Assembly (NCBI GenBank): GCA_947504725.1
Contig: CANNHN010000004.1
Span: forward strand, 199,203-263,202
DNA: 64,000 bases
Reading direction: 5' to 3'
Source: Bacteroidota bacterium
GTDB lineage: Bacteria; Bacteroidota; Bacteroidia; 2-12-FULL-35-15
The notes beneath the pieces are model-generated. The model searched no databases. It had not been told where the DNA came from and was given only the letters and a program-made list of their open reading frames with translations. Of this stretch, positions 46,111 to 55,473 are shown piece by piece; the stretch's first letter is position 1, and the number at the start of each line of letters is the position of its first letter. The position numbers and the translations under genes are program-made.

Positions 46111-46148
46111 AAAAAAACGTCTCGAGTAGATAGCTCGAGACGTTTTTT
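46111..46148 (-). terminator. Symmetrical rho-independent terminator
   Basis: Stem AAAAAACGTCTCGAG and its complement with a TAGATAG loop. On the reverse strand it lies 18 nt after the stop of the FadL-type gene. Confidence 0.85.
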
Positions 46149-46166
46149 GCAAAACAAATTATGAAA

Positions 46167-47615
46167 TTAAAATCGAACTCCAAGAGAAAGCATGAAGCTG
46201 GAATTTTTATAACTATTTTCTACAATTGTAGAAGTAGGAGTGGAGTATAAATAATTAAATTCAGAATAGTTAGTGAGTACATAAGCAAAATCAATGTAAT
46301 AATGATCTTGTCTGTAACCAATGCCAGCTGTATAGCTAGAACGTTTCGCATTTTTATTTTCGTTGCTTTTGAAAGGGCTGCCATACAATGCATATCCTAA
46401 ACGCACCGCGATTGGATCCAAGCGAACTTCGCCACCTACTCTTAAGTTTCCAGTACTTGTATATTTTGAACGAATGAGTGTATTGACTTCACTAAACACA
46501 TTCGGAGTTGAATGTAATTGCGAATAAGAATAATCAACATATTCATATTCTGCATTAATAAGGCCGATTTTATTAATAACAAAACCAACACTTCCAATTG
46601 CTCTAAATGGAGTTGTTACACGATAATCAAATTCACCTTCAGGCGAAACGGTATCGTATTTAATTCCATTTTCTAAATCTGATTTCATAGAACTGCTATA
46701 CTTGTCGTTTAAACTAATTGATGTTGGTGTGTGAATTGCAACGCCAACTCTGACCCAATCATTTGGGCGAACAATTGCACCTAATTTTAGATTTACACCA
46801 TTTCCACTGGTTGCTAAATATTGTCCATAGGTAAATGACTTGAAATTTGCTATCGTATCCTTTTCATCAATCTCTTCAAATGTAGATTCTTCATTGTAAC
46901 GAACTCTCACAATTCCAAAAGTTCCACCTAAGTATAATTTACTTTTATAATTAGCACCAAAACTAATAACAGTTTCTCCCATTGAACCAGTTGTTTCTAC
47001 TAGTTTTCTTTGTTTTGTTCCATAGTTTGGAATTACATGATTGTATTGGTATGTGCCATTTGTGTCGGGGTTAATCAAGTAGGTTTGCCAAGCAAGGTCG
47101 GTTGAGAAAGCGTCAAAATCTGTTGGCGCATTTCCATTTGCGTTTGCAACAAAAACATCCAACATGGAACTTGTTTTATTAGTTGCTTGAATATCCATTC
47201 GGTTATGAAAATTATTAGTTCGATTATGGCCAAAGCCAAAATTTATATTTTCCCAACCGGTTGTGTTTTTATCATTAATTAAATTAATACTTGCTACTAA
47301 TCCAATGTTGCCAATATTAAAATTTAATTTTCTATCACTTGAAGTAGTTGCATTATAAACCGAACTTGTTGTTTGTGAAAATATCGCAGGTGAAATTGTA
47401 AGTTCTGTTTTTTTGAAAATAGCTATTCCCGCAGGATTGAAACTTAAAGTAGAAATGTCCCCTCCTAAAGCTCCCATCGATCCTGCCATTGAGGCAAATC
47501 GTGCAGTTCCTCCAAAAGTGATTTGTGAATATCGCATTGCATCGATATCGTTTTGTGCAAATGTAGAGCACGCAGATAACAGTCCAATCCCGAGTATAAA
47601 AATTTGTTTTTTCAT
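46167..47615 (-). CDS. OmpP1/FadL-type outer-membrane transporter
   Basis: A 482-residue outer-membrane protein when started at 47615 (MKKQIFILGIGLLSACSTFA), a clear signal peptide; the longer frame adds a polar 13-residue leader. The plug-like N terminus DAMRYSQITFGGTARFASMA, GSMGALGGDISTLSFNPAGI is the signature of the Bacteroidota branch of the FadL/TodX family, which move hydrophobic compounds. The rest is a 14-strand-type barrel ending SYKNSSFMLSLGVRF with the terminal Phe needed for outer-membrane insertion. Substrate unknown. It is followed by a terminator and preceded by the Tyr-rich lipoprotein gene (78-bp gap), so they may be co-expressed. Confidence 0.88.
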   Translation of the reverse strand: MKKQIFILGIGLLSACSTFAQNDIDAMRYSQITFGGTARFASMAGSMGALGGDISTLSFNPAGIAIFKKTELTISPAIFSQTTSSVYNATTSSDRKLNFNIGNIGLVASINLINDKNTTGWENINFGFGHNRTNNFHNRMDIQATNKTSSMLDVFVANANGNAPTDFDAFSTDLAWQTYLINPDTNGTYQYNHVIPNYGTKQRKLVETTGSMGETVISFGANYKSKLYLGGTFGIVRVRYNEESTFEEIDEKDTIANFKSFTYGQYLATSGNGVNLKLGAIVRPNDWVRVGVAIHTPTSISLNDKYSSSMKSDLENGIKYDTVSPEGEFDYRVTTPFRAIGSVGFVINKIGLINAEYEYVDYSYSQLHSTPNVFSEVNTLIRSKYTSTGNLRVGGEVRLDPIAVRLGYALYGSPFKSNENKNAKRSSYTAGIGYRQDHYYIDFAYVLTNYSEFNYLYSTPTSTIVENSYKNSSFMLSLGVRF

Positions 47616-47693
47616 ATCAATATTTTTAAAGTTGGATGTATTTTTAGTTTTCACATTGGTGTATGTGAAAACTAAAAATGCATTCAGAATAAA

Positions 47694-49001
47694 TTATCTT
47701 CTTGGAGGCTTTGAACCAGATGGAGCACTAGAACCACCTCTGCTTGCTGGAGCTGAAGAAGGAGTAGCCTTTGGTTGTTCAACTACTCTTAGCGATTCAT
47801 TACGAGGTTTTTCGTATTTCGGTTGTTCAACTGGTTTCTCTCTTTTGATACTTGGTGTTTCTTTATAAGCTGGTTTTTCTTCGTAAGCCGGTTGTTCCTT
47901 ATAGGCAGGCTTCTCATTAGAAGGTTGTTCTTTATAAGAAGGTTGCTCCTTATTATAAGATGGTTTTTCTTTGTAAGCTGGATTTTCGGTTTGTGTTGGT
48001 TTGCTTGTGTTTTCAGGTTTGTAAGCAGGATTCATCGGACCAGTAGGTTTAATACCACTGCCAATACTTATGCTAGTTGGTTTATATGTTTCCGTTGAAC
48101 TTGTATAAGCGGGTTTGATGCGACCGTAATCATCTTTTGTCCAATTTTCAGGATTTGCTTTTGCTTGCGACTCCAATTCATTAACCATTCTAGAAGCAAG
48201 TGTAGGTTGAGCGGTTTCTCTTCCATTTGATCCCGTTGTACCTCTTGGTCCATAATAGTAACTATTGTTATCGTAGCTATTAAAGTAATTGTTGTTATAC
48301 ATTCCTGAATAATATCCATCCCAATATCCGTTGTTATAACCTGCACCATATGGGTTGTATCCGAAACCATTTCCATAACCATATCCATATGGATTATATC
48401 CGTATCCATAAGGATCGTAACCATATCCGTAAGGATTGTAAAAAGGATCGTATCCCCAACCTTGGTTTCCATACCAATAATAGCTTGGATTATAAGAGTA
48501 GGTATTGTAACTCGGTCCCCAGAAATTATAACCCATATATATGCTAGAACCATAGTTGTAAGGATTGCCACTATAGAAGTAAGAATTGGTATAGTAGTTA
48601 TCATAATATCCATAGTTTATAACATTGCCACCATGGAAACGTCTTAAACGAACAGCATACGCGTCATCGTAATAATCATCATAGTCGAATTCCGAATTAT
48701 CGTAATAATTATTTGTAGTATTGTTGACAGCGGTTTTTCCATCAGACGGAGTATAATAATCGTCAGAGGTTGTTGTGCTTGTTTTACTGTTTTCAGAGGC
48801 TTTAGCCATTTCCTCTAGTTGCTTTTTATTTTCCTCATTTTGTTTAGCTTCTGCTAACACACGTTTTTCGTTGTCGGCTACTTTGTCTTTTGATGAATAA
48901 TAAATATCATCGTTGTAAGCCCTAGATTGAGCACCTTCGGGTGATTTACATGCACTAAATGCGAGTAAAACAAATGCTAGAATGCTTAAATAAGTTTTCA
49001 T
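47694..49001 (-). CDS. Tyr/Gly/Asn-rich lipoprotein with PAYKE repeats
   Basis: Unknown function. The 435-residue protein has a lipoprotein signal (LLAFSAC, Cys18). Residues about 25-95 are charged and partly coiled coil. Residues about 100-240 are a prion-like low-complexity region of Tyr, Asn, Gly and Asp with a GYDPYG / GYNPYG six-residue period. Residues about 300-390 carry a second repeat of the type KPAYKEQP (about nine imperfect copies). The tail is Ser/Pro/Arg-rich. Such a sequence would be disordered and Tyr-rich, apt for cross-linking or surface interaction, but this is inference. Several long ORFs on both strands over this gene are composition artefacts. Confidence 0.78.
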   Translation of the reverse strand: MKTYLSILAFVLLAFSACKSPEGAQSRAYNDDIYYSSKDKVADNEKRVLAEAKQNEENKKQLEEMAKASENSKTSTTTSDDYYTPSDGKTAVNNTTNNYYDNSEFDYDDYYDDAYAVRLRRFHGGNVINYGYYDNYYTNSYFYSGNPYNYGSSIYMGYNFWGPSYNTYSYNPSYYWYGNQGWGYDPFYNPYGYGYDPYGYGYNPYGYGYGNGFGYNPYGAGYNNGYWDGYYSGMYNNNYFNSYDNNSYYYGPRGTTGSNGRETAQPTLASRMVNELESQAKANPENWTKDDYGRIKPAYTSSTETYKPTSISIGSGIKPTGPMNPAYKPENTSKPTQTENPAYKEKPSYNKEQPSYKEQPSNEKPAYKEQPAYEEKPAYKETPSIKREKPVEQPKYEKPRNESLRVVEQPKATPSSAPASRGGSSAPSGSKPPRR

Positions 49002-49143
49002 TTTTTTTTATTTAAAATATAATGGGGATGATTTAAATCTTTTAAAATATACAATTAGGATTAAGAAAAGGTTTAATTTTCTATTTTTACAGTCCTTTAC
49101 AGTTAAATATAAAATTACAAATACTATACCACAAAAAAAAATT

Positions 49144-50616
49144 ATGAGCAACGAGTTATCAACGCGAGAAGGAAATTATTCAGAATGGTACAACGAATTG
49201 GTTGTGAAGGCTGATTTAGCAGAACATTCGGCAGTTAAAGGGTGTATGGTTATTAAACCTTATGGATATGCTATTTGGGAGAAAATGCAACAAGCATTGG
49301 ATAAAATGTTTAAAGATACAGATCACGTAAATGCCTATTTCCCTTTATTTATACCTAAATCATTCTTTAGTAAAGAAGCAAGCCACGTAGAAGGTTTTGC
49401 AAAAGAATGCGCTGTTGTGACACATTATCGATTAAAAACGGCTCCAGATGGAAGTGTAGTAGTTGATGAAACTGCAAAATTAGATGAAGAATTAATCGTT
49501 CGTCCTACTTCGGAAACCATTATTTGGAATACTTATAGAGGATGGATTCAGTCGTATCGTGATTTACCAATATTAGTGAATCAATGGGCGAATGTTGTTC
49601 GTTGGGAAATGCGTACTCGCTTATTTTTAAGAACTACTGAGTTTTTATGGCAAGAAGGACATACTGCTCATGCAACATCTGCTGAAGCAGTTATTGAAAC
49701 AGAAAAAATGTTGCACGTATATGCTGATTTCGCTGAAAACTGGATGGCGATGCCTGTGATTAAAGGAATAAAAACTCCAAACGAGCGCTTTGCAGGTGCA
49801 ATTGAAACATATTGTATTGAATCATTGATGCAAGATGGAAAGGCTTTACAGGCAGGAACATCGCACTTTTTAGGTCAAAATTTCGCAAAAGCATTTGACG
49901 TAAAATTTGCAAACAAAGAAGGCAAGCAAGATTATGTGTGGGCTACATCTTGGGGTGTATCAACACGTTTGATGGGTGCTTTGATTATGTCTCATTCAGA
50001 TGATAAAGGATTGGTTTTGCCTCCGAAATTGGCTCCATTTCAAGTTGTGATAGTTCCAATTTACAAGAGTGAAGAGCAATTGGGTCAAATAAGTGAGGTT
50101 GTAGCTAAGATGAAGAAAGCCATGGAAGCGAAAGGGATAAGCGTAAAATATGATAATAGAGATTCACAACGTCCAGGGTGGAAATTTGCTGAATACGAAT
50201 TAAAAGGGGTTCCAATTCGTATAGCGATTGGGGGAAGAGATTTAGAGAATGGTACAGTTGAGGTGGCTAGACGAGATACGATGGAAAAGGAAACGCTTCA
50301 ACAAGCTGATTTAGAAAATAAGATAGAGCATTTGCTAGCTCAGATTCAGGACAACCTTTATCAAAAGGCAAAATCCATGACAGAGGCTAAAACCTATTCT
50401 GCAGATACGTACGAAGATTTTAAACGTATTTTGGATACCACTCCAGGTTTTGTCATGGCGCATTGGGATGGAACACCTGAGAGTGAGCAAAAGATAAAAG
50501 AAGAAACAAAAGCGACTATCCGTTGTATTCCTTTAAATAATAAACAAGAGGCAGGAAAATGTATTTATAGTGGAAATCCATCGAGTCAACGGGTGGTTTT
50601 TGCAAGAGCATACTAA
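49144..50616 (+). CDS. proS: Prolyl-tRNA synthetase, archaeal/eukaryotic type
   Basis: Charges tRNA-Pro. The [20 protein letters not shown] start and the [63 protein letters not shown] and [20 protein letters not shown] motifs mark the shorter type 3 (archaeal-like) enzyme without the editing domain of E. coli ProS. The anticodon domain (about 285-390) and the C-terminal zinc-binding-like domain end [10 protein letters not shown] with the characteristic Tyr carboxyl end. At 490 residues it is normal. This type is usual in Bacteroidota. Confidence 0.97.
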   Translation: MSNELSTREGNYSEWYNELVVKADLAEHSAVKGCMVIKPYGYAIWEKMQQALDKMFKDTDHVNAYFPLFIPKSFFSKEASHVEGFAKECAVVTHYRLKTAPDGSVVVDETAKLDEELIVRPTSETIIWNTYRGWIQSYRDLPILVNQWANVVRWEMRTRLFLRTTEFLWQEGHTAHATSAEAVIETEKMLHVYADFAENWMAMPVIKGIKTPNERFAGAIETYCIESLMQDGKALQAGTSHFLGQNFAKAFDVKFANKEGKQDYVWATSWGVSTRLMGALIMSHSDDKGLVLPPKLAPFQVVIVPIYKSEEQLGQISEVVAKMKKAMEAKGISVKYDNRDSQRPGWKFAEYELKGVPIRIAIGGRDLENGTVEVARRDTMEKETLQQADLENKIEHLLAQIQDNLYQKAKSMTEAKTYSADTYEDFKRILDTTPGFVMAHWDGTPESEQKIKEETKATIRCIPLNNKQEAGKCIYSGNPSSQRVVFARAY

Positions 50617-50643
50617 AGCTAAGAATTACGAACGTACTAGAAA

Positions 50644-51336
50644 ATGGAAAAGAAAACATCACGAGAGTTGATTATAAAGACTCTTAAAGAGAAGTCGAGT
50701 ATGAAGCAAGATGTATATTCAAATACACTAAATGCTTTTCTGACGCTTAAAAAAACAGCAAAACAAGTCGTTTTAGAGCTTTCTAAAGAGGCAAATGCAA
50801 TTGATAAAAGGGTAATAATTGAATACAAAGAGAAAGGCGAATTTGAGTTTGAGTTAAGAGTTGCAGGTGATTTGTTGATTTTTGCGATGCACACGAATAT
50901 TTTTGAGTTTGACAAAGGACATCCGGTTTGGAAGAGTTCATATATTAAAGAAGACCATACACGCACATTTTGTGGAATGATCAATATCTATAATTTCTTG
51001 AATGATTCATTTAAATATAGCAGAATCAATGATTTAGGGTATGTGATTGGTAGAATATTCATAAATAAGGAAAACCATTACTTTGTGGAAGGTAAAAGAC
51101 AATTAGGTTTCTTGTATAACGACTTTGTACATGCTGTAATTGACGAAAAAGCAATTAAGGCGATGCTTGAATCAACTATTCTGTATTGTCTCAATTTCGA
51201 CCTGTATACCCCGCCATTTGATGCAATTAAGGAGATTAGTGTCCAAGATATGCAATCAGTAAGCGAAAGCATGCAAATAAAAACGGGAAAACGCTTAGGC
51301 TTTCGTTTTCAGGCAGATAATGACACAATTGATTGA
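50644..51336 (+). CDS. Conserved hypothetical protein following proS
   Basis: A 230-residue cytosolic protein that I cannot assign to a characterised family. A helical N terminus (about 1-50, MKQDVYSNTLNAFLTLKKTA) is followed by a beta-rich segment (RVIIEYKEKGEFEFELRVAG, LLIFAMHTNIFEFDKGHPVW) and a mixed part with YVIGRIFINKENHYFVEGKR, then a helical end. The conserved-looking FDKGHPVWKSSYIKEDHTRT with His and aromatic residues might be an active or binding site. It begins 28 bp after proS and ends 26 bp before the promoter of tRNA-Glu, so it is probably co-transcribed with proS. Confidence 0.8.
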   Translation: MEKKTSRELIIKTLKEKSSMKQDVYSNTLNAFLTLKKTAKQVVLELSKEANAIDKRVIIEYKEKGEFEFELRVAGDLLIFAMHTNIFEFDKGHPVWKSSYIKEDHTRTFCGMINIYNFLNDSFKYSRINDLGYVIGRIFINKENHYFVEGKRQLGFLYNDFVHAVIDEKAIKAMLESTILYCLNFDLYTPPFDAIKEISVQDMQSVSESMQIKTGKRLGFRFQADNDTID

Positions 51337-51361
51337 TTTTTGCGGAAAGTATCGAAAATAT

Positions 51362-51392
51362 TTTGCAGAAATAGAATTTTCATTTACATTTG
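51362..51392 (+). promoter_or_regulatory. Bacteroidota-type promoter of tRNA-Glu
   Basis: TTTG at 51362-51365, a 19-nt spacer and TACATTTG at 51385-51392, with the tRNA starting 29 nt downstream. Confidence 0.7.
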
Positions 51393-51420
51393 CACTCCCA
51401 AAATTGTGGGTAATTAATTT

Positions 51421-51492
51421 GGCCCGTTCGTCTAGGGGTTAGGACGCCAGGTTTTCATCCTGGTAAGAGGGGTTCGATTCCCCTACGGGCTA
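51421..51492 (+). tRNA. tRNA-Glu (anticodon TTC)
   Basis: A 72-nt cloverleaf: acceptor GGCCCGT/ACGGGCT (first pair G-U), D arm GTCT...GGAC, anticodon stem CCAGG/CCTGG with loop TTTTCAT (anticodon TTC), T arm AGGGG-TTCGATT-CCCCT, discriminator A. CCA is not encoded. Confidence 0.97.
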
Positions 51493-51557
51493 CAAATAGT
51501 AAAAAGTAAGAATAGGTATTGATTAATTTTGATTACTACCTTAAATAAATAGAAAAA

Positions 51558-51815
51558 ATGGCAAATCACAAATCGAGTATCAAAAGAATTCGTTCTAACG
51601 ATGCTAAAAGATTAAGAAATCGCTACCAAGCGAAAACAATGCGTAATGCAGTAAAGGAATTAAGAGCAGACGATAGTAAAAAATCGGCTTCTGAAAAATT
51701 ACCTAAAGTTGTTGCTATGGTAGATAAATTAGCTAAGAAAAGCGTTATTCACAAGAATAAAGCAGCTAACTTGAAATCAAAGTTGACTAAAAAAGTAAAC
51801 GCGCTTAAAAAATAA
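51558..51815 (+). CDS. rpsT: 30S ribosomal protein S20
   Basis: An 85-residue, Lys-rich helical protein that binds 16S r[23 protein letters not shown] and the C-terminal [20 protein letters not shown] are typical of S20. It lies 65 bp after tRNA-Glu and has a strong terminator 36 bp after its stop. A TAATTTTG box at 51524-51531 may be its own -7 element, though no -33 partner is clear. Confidence 0.97.
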   Translation: MANHKSSIKRIRSNDAKRLRNRYQAKTMRNAVKELRADDSKKSASEKLPKVVAMVDKLAKKSVIHKNKAANLKSKLTKKVNALKK

Positions 51816-51850
51816 TAGCGTAAAAAATATACGTTAATACATTTAAATTG

Positions 51851-51879
51851 AGGCTCCGCAATTATGCGGAGCCTTTTTT
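51851..51879 (+). terminator. Rho-independent terminator of rpsT
   Basis: A perfect 10-bp GC-rich stem (AGGCTCCGCA / TGCGGAGCCT) with an ATTA loop and a run of T. Confidence 0.92.
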
Positions 51880-51926
51880 ATGTTCAATAATCTGGATAAA
51901 AACAAAGCCTATTCTGTGTAAAAAGG

Positions 51927-52416
51927 TTTAAACACATAGAAACATAGTTTTAATGAATTCAAATGTTGTCACAGAAGTATTTAGATGATTTGACTTACGA
52001 AGTCGTAGGTGCTGCTATTGAGGTGCATAAAACATTGGGAAGAGGGTTGCTAGAAAGTGCATATCATCAATGTTTAAAGGAGGAGTTATTGCATAGAAAA
52101 ATAAATTTTTTAACAGAGATGAAAGTTCCTCTGATATATAAGAATAGAGAACTTGATGTTGATTTTAGATGTGATTTATTTGTTGAACAATGTTTGGTTG
52201 TTGAATTAAAATCCGTGAACGAAATGTCTAGTGTGTTTGAAGCACAGCTTCTAACCTATATGAAACTTTTGAAAGCACCTAAGGGTATTCTAATCAATTT
52301 TAATTGCAAAAATATTTTTCAGGACGGACAGAAAACATTTGTTAACGAGTATTTTAGATTATTACCTTGAAATTTTATCGTAATAATATTTTAAACTATG
52401 TTTCTATGTGTTTAAA
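51927..52416 (+). mobile_element. GxxExxY cassette bounded by perfect 24-bp inverted repeats
   Basis: Left end 51927-51950 and right end 52393-52416 are exact 24-bp reverse complements. Each end holds two iterated 8-mers, ACACATAG followed by AAACATAG when read inward. The single gene (51963-52370) starts 12 nt after the left repeat and stops 22 nt before the right one, so the whole unit is 490 bp with no other content. No transposase is present and I see no convincing target-site duplication. A decayed copy with matching ends and matching internal sequence lies at 26131-26349, which is the main reason to call it mobile. Confidence 0.75.
51963..52370 (+). CDS. GxxExxY protein (PD-(D/E)XK-like nuclease fold)
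   Basis: A 135-residue cytosolic protein of the GxxExxY family (PDDEXK_3). The naming motif is GLLESAY at residues 28-34. Nuclease-fold residues are visible as Glu20 (AAIEVHKTLG), Asp71 (DFRCDLFVEQ) and the Glu81-x-Lys83 pair in VVELKSV, so the catalytic core looks intact. The role of the family is not established; the fold suggests DNA cleavage. The gene fills a cassette with 24-bp inverted repeats, 12 nt from its start, leaving no room for a normal promoter inside the cassette. It sits between the rpsT terminator and radC. Confidence 0.92.
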   Translation: MLSQKYLDDLTYEVVGAAIEVHKTLGRGLLESAYHQCLKEELLHRKINFLTEMKVPLIYKNRELDVDFRCDLFVEQCLVVELKSVNEMSSVFEAQLLTYMKLLKAPKGILINFNCKNIFQDGQKTFVNEYFRLLP

Positions 52417-52454
52417 AAAAGTAGCTAACTCAAATCACTATAGTAGAAAAATGT

Positions 52455-53147
52455 ATGGAGGAAAACAAATTAGGAATAAAATCATGGGCAGAAGAAGATC
52501 GCCCGAGAGAGAAGTTGATGGAGAAGGGGAGACATGTGTTAACAGAAGCAGAATTAATAGCCATTTTGATTGGTTCGGGAAGTAGAGATGAAACAGCAGT
52601 TGAGCTTTCAAAACGCATATTAGCTAGTGTTGGAAATAATTTAAACGATTTAGGAAAACTGGGTGTTAGTGAACTTGTTAAATTTAAAGGAATAGGAGAA
52701 GCCAAAGCAATAAGTGTTATGGCAGCCATGGAATTGGGAAGACGGAGAAAAGAAACAGAATTAGTTAAGCGAAATAAAATTTCTGTAAGTAAGGATGTTT
52801 ACGATATTATGAAGCCTATTCTTTTAGATTTACCACATGAAGAATTTTGGTTGTTGATTTTGAATCGTGCGAATTTGGTTATTAAAAAAGAATTGATTTC
52901 TCGTGGAGGTGTTTCCGGAACAGTGGTGGATACAAAAATTATTTTTAAAGCAGCTGTGGAAAATTATGCCTGTTCCATTATCATTTGTCACAATCATCCT
53001 TCTGGAAATTTAAAGCCCAGTGAAGCAGATGTTCGGATTACTAAAAATATTAAAGATGCAGGAAAATTAATGGAAATTCCATTGTTGGATCATTTGATAA
53101 TAACTGAAAATGGATTCTATAGTTTTGCAGACGAAGGAATGATGTAA
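52455..53147 (+). CDS. radC: RadC-family JAMM-domain protein
   Basis: A 230-residue protein with an N-terminal helix-hairpin-helix region (about 30-95, LVKFKGIGEAKAISVMAAME) and a C-terminal JAMM/MPN domain with the zinc motif His179-x-His181-Pro-Ser-Gly...Asp192 (ICHNHPSGNLKPSEADVR) and the upstream Glu in LPHEEFWLL. The JAMM motif predicts a metalloprotease or related hydrolase. A direct role in DNA repair, from which the name comes, is doubtful. The GxxExxY cassette ends 38 bp upstream of the start and probably replaced or displaced part of its leader. Confidence 0.93.
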   Translation: MEENKLGIKSWAEEDRPREKLMEKGRHVLTEAELIAILIGSGSRDETAVELSKRILASVGNNLNDLGKLGVSELVKFKGIGEAKAISVMAAMELGRRRKETELVKRNKISVSKDVYDIMKPILLDLPHEEFWLLILNRANLVIKKELISRGGVSGTVVDTKIIFKAAVENYACSIIICHNHPSGNLKPSEADVRITKNIKDAGKLMEIPLLDHLIITENGFYSFADEGMM

Positions 53148-53175
53148 GTGTTTGTTATTGAAAAGACTGCTTTTT

Positions 53176-54597
53176 TTAATTTTCGTTTATCTTTTTCAAA
53201 ATCATTTTAAATTCTTCCGTGTCTTTTATTCGAATAAACGTGTTGTCGTTCTGTAAACGTACATTGTCCTTAAAGCCATTTTTAACAGCTTCGTCTAAAG
53301 CAGCAGTTGCGGCTTTGTCTTTTCCTTCGATAGCTAAAATAGTTGCATTTAAATAATGTGCCTCATTATTTATTGGGTCTACAATTAAATAAATCTGACT
53401 AAACATTTTTGAAGCTGGAAGATTTTGTTTTTGCATAGCATTTGTAGTTTGCAAATATGCAACCAAACTTAAATAGTCACTTATGCGTTTGTACATTTGT
53501 TCTTCTTCAATATTTCCCGATTTAGTTTTTTTTAGGATTGAGTTAGTCTCTTGTTTCCACCAATCAATATTTTTTGTTTGTAGGGCACTGTTATAAAATG
53601 ATTTTAATTCTTCTTCTTGTTTCCAAATCTGCTCTTCTTGCTTTAGCTTTTTATCTACTGTTGCATTTTCTTTTAATGGTTTGTAGATGTCGAAATATGG
53701 TTTTAAATCGACCAATCCATCAAAAAAATTAATTGTTTTTCTTACAAGATTGTACACCTCAAATGTATTATTGGTTTGCTGTGCTAATTTAATTTGTTCT
53801 GAATAAATTAAAATATTCTCATTTATAAAAGCATCGTTTTTTAATTTAGGTTCTTTTCGTATCGCGCCCAATTCTGTCCATAAAAATGCTTCTCTCATAA
53901 TCTCTTCCTTTGGCCATTCGTGTTTTCCATCAAATTCAATAAAAGCATGTTTTACTGGTCTGCCAGCAAGCTCAACCATGTCGTATTTTCTCATTTCTAT
54001 ATAATTGAAATCCTGATTACCACAAATCCCTAAAAAAGTATAATTACTTCTTGGATCTTTATTATTAGCAGCAGGAGAAGCAGCACCACAACAAATCGCT
54101 CCGGCAATTGCTCCATTGGTAATACAAAGTGCATTAGCAACACGAGCTCCACCAGAAAATCCTAATACATAAATGCGTGCAGTATTTATTGATAAACGTT
54201 GTTGTGAGTCGGAAAATAAATTGTTTGCAATTACTTGTGTTTGATCCCAGGGTGTGCCATTTTTTGAATTGTTGGAACCAATAAGGATGTAGCCATATTT
54301 TTCCGCTAAATTTTTATACATCGATACAGGAAGTTTTCCTGTTCCCTTTGCATCAAAAATATAAATAACAGGATAAGTTTTATTTGCAGAATATGAAGAG
54401 GGTAAATAAAGAGCATATGATTCTGAAGGATCTGATAAGTTAATCAGGTTTTCAATTACTTGTCCTGTTGCAAAATTTTCTTTAGCAGGAATTGAATCTT
54501 TTGTTTCAGCTATAGTAGTTGTTTTGTTGTTTTCAGATGAGCAAGAACAAAATGTTATCATTAACAATATAACGAAAAAGGAAAAATATTTTTGCAT
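53176..54597 (-). CDS. Esterase-like lipoprotein with C-terminal helical repeats
   Basis: A 473-residue lipoprotein when started at 54597 (MQKYFSFFVILLMITFCSCS; Cys19 is the likely lipidated residue). The alpha/beta hydrolase domain (about 50-250) opens with ESYALYLPSSYSANKTYPVI and has the nucleophile elbow LGFSGGARVANALC, a Gly-Phe-Ser-Gly-Gly pattern like feruloyl or polyhydroxybutyrate esterases. A late HEWP motif (DGKHEWPKEEIM) supplies the His. Residues about 260-473 are helical and TPR-like. It may act on a surface or periplasmic ester; the substrate is unknown. It starts 1 bp after the stop of the GT2 gene, so the two are co-translated. Confidence 0.82.
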   Translation of the reverse strand: MQKYFSFFVILLMITFCSCSSENNKTTTIAETKDSIPAKENFATGQVIENLINLSDPSESYALYLPSSYSANKTYPVIYIFDAKGTGKLPVSMYKNLAEKYGYILIGSNNSKNGTPWDQTQVIANNLFSDSQQRLSINTARIYVLGFSGGARVANALCITNGAIAGAICCGAASPAANNKDPRSNYTFLGICGNQDFNYIEMRKYDMVELAGRPVKHAFIEFDGKHEWPKEEIMREAFLWTELGAIRKEPKLKNDAFINENILIYSEQIKLAQQTNNTFEVYNLVRKTINFFDGLVDLKPYFDIYKPLKENATVDKKLKQEEQIWKQEEELKSFYNSALQTKNIDWWKQETNSILKKTKSGNIEEEQMYKRISDYLSLVAYLQTTNAMQKQNLPASKMFSQIYLIVDPINNEAHYLNATILAIEGKDKAATAALDEAVKNGFKDNVRLQNDNTFIRIKDTEEFKMILKKINEN

Positions 54598-54598
54598 G

Positions 54599-55468
54599 TC
54601 AAACAATTTTATAATTTTTATGTTCACCAATTTTCAAACCAGTTAGTTTCTCAATGAACATCAATACTTTAACTTTTATTGATAATTTTTTTTGAGTTGG
54701 ATCGAAGGTGAATTTCCAATTCATTTTATTGATTCGCTCTTGCATTACCTTTGGGTGTGTTCCTTCAAACAATGCAACCGAATCGGTTTGTGAATAATCA
54801 AATTTATCTACGTTAGGAATATTTTTTTTCATCCATTCGTCATCGTGCCAAAGCTTGTTGAAGGTTTGTTGTTTTGCTTGTTGAGCTTCAGGCGGCTTTA
54901 CCCAGCCGTAGTGATACACAAAGGCATCGATGTGTTTTACTTTTAATTTTTCGCCTTCTTTTCTAAATCCTTGTGCATCCAAATAAGAAGAAATTGATTT
55001 ATCATTTTTGATAACACGAATTTCTCTTCTGTACCATCTTCTGGAATCGCCAACGTAATCATAAGAACCATAAAAGTGTGTGTAATTAAATAACAAACCT
55101 TCTACATTTTTATCGTCTTTGAATTTTTCCATCGCTTGTTTGATGGTTGGTAAATATTTTTCATGAATTACTTCATCTCCTTGAATGTAAAAAGCCCAAT
55201 CGCTGTCTTTTGAAACTGCTGCAAATGCTTTGTTTGTTTCATCGGCCAATACTTTTCCGCCCTTACGGAGAGTTTCATCCCAAACGGTTTCAATGATTTT
55301 AATTTTCGGAGAGTTAATCGACTTGATAAGCGCCAATGTGTCATCTTCAGATTTGCCCACAGCTACTATTACTTCATCGCATAAAGGAAGAATAGAAGTA
55401 ATCGCCTCAACGATTGGGTAATCGTATTTGACAACATTTCGAGCGATAGTGAACCCACTAATTTTCAT
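54599..55468 (-). CDS. Family 2 glycosyltransferase
   Basis: A 289-residue cytosolic glycosyltransferase with a GT-A fold. The N terminus KISGFTIARNVVKYDYPIVE and ILPLCDEVIVAVGKSEDDT is the nucleotide-binding half, DWAFYIQGDEVIHE holds the metal-binding acidic motif, and GLLFNYTHFYGSYDYVGDSR with VKHIDAFVYHYGWVKPP follows. The sugar and acceptor are not known. No other sugar genes are adjacent. It lies 5 bp after the purB stop, so purB, this gene and the esterase-like gene form one operon by spacing, an odd functional mix. Confidence 0.9.
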   Translation of the reverse strand: MKISGFTIARNVVKYDYPIVEAITSILPLCDEVIVAVGKSEDDTLALIKSINSPKIKIIETVWDETLRKGGKVLADETNKAFAAVSKDSDWAFYIQGDEVIHEKYLPTIKQAMEKFKDDKNVEGLLFNYTHFYGSYDYVGDSRRWYRREIRVIKNDKSISSYLDAQGFRKEGEKLKVKHIDAFVYHYGWVKPPEAQQAKQQTFNKLWHDDEWMKKNIPNVDKFDYSQTDSVALFEGTHPKVMQERINKMNWKFTFDPTQKKLSIKVKVLMFIEKLTGLKIGEHKNYKIV

Positions 55469-55473
55469 TGCGG

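Noticed and set aside
48068-48613. 181-codon ORF within the Tyr-rich lipoprotein gene
   Set aside because: A frame shadow of the repetitive DNA; the product is a monotone Ile/Thr/Met repeat and the other frame has a lipoprotein signal.
51920-52425. Target-site duplication around the GxxExxY cassette
   Set aside because: AAAAAG-like sequence occurs on both sides, but it is A-rich, not aligned to the repeat ends and could be chance.
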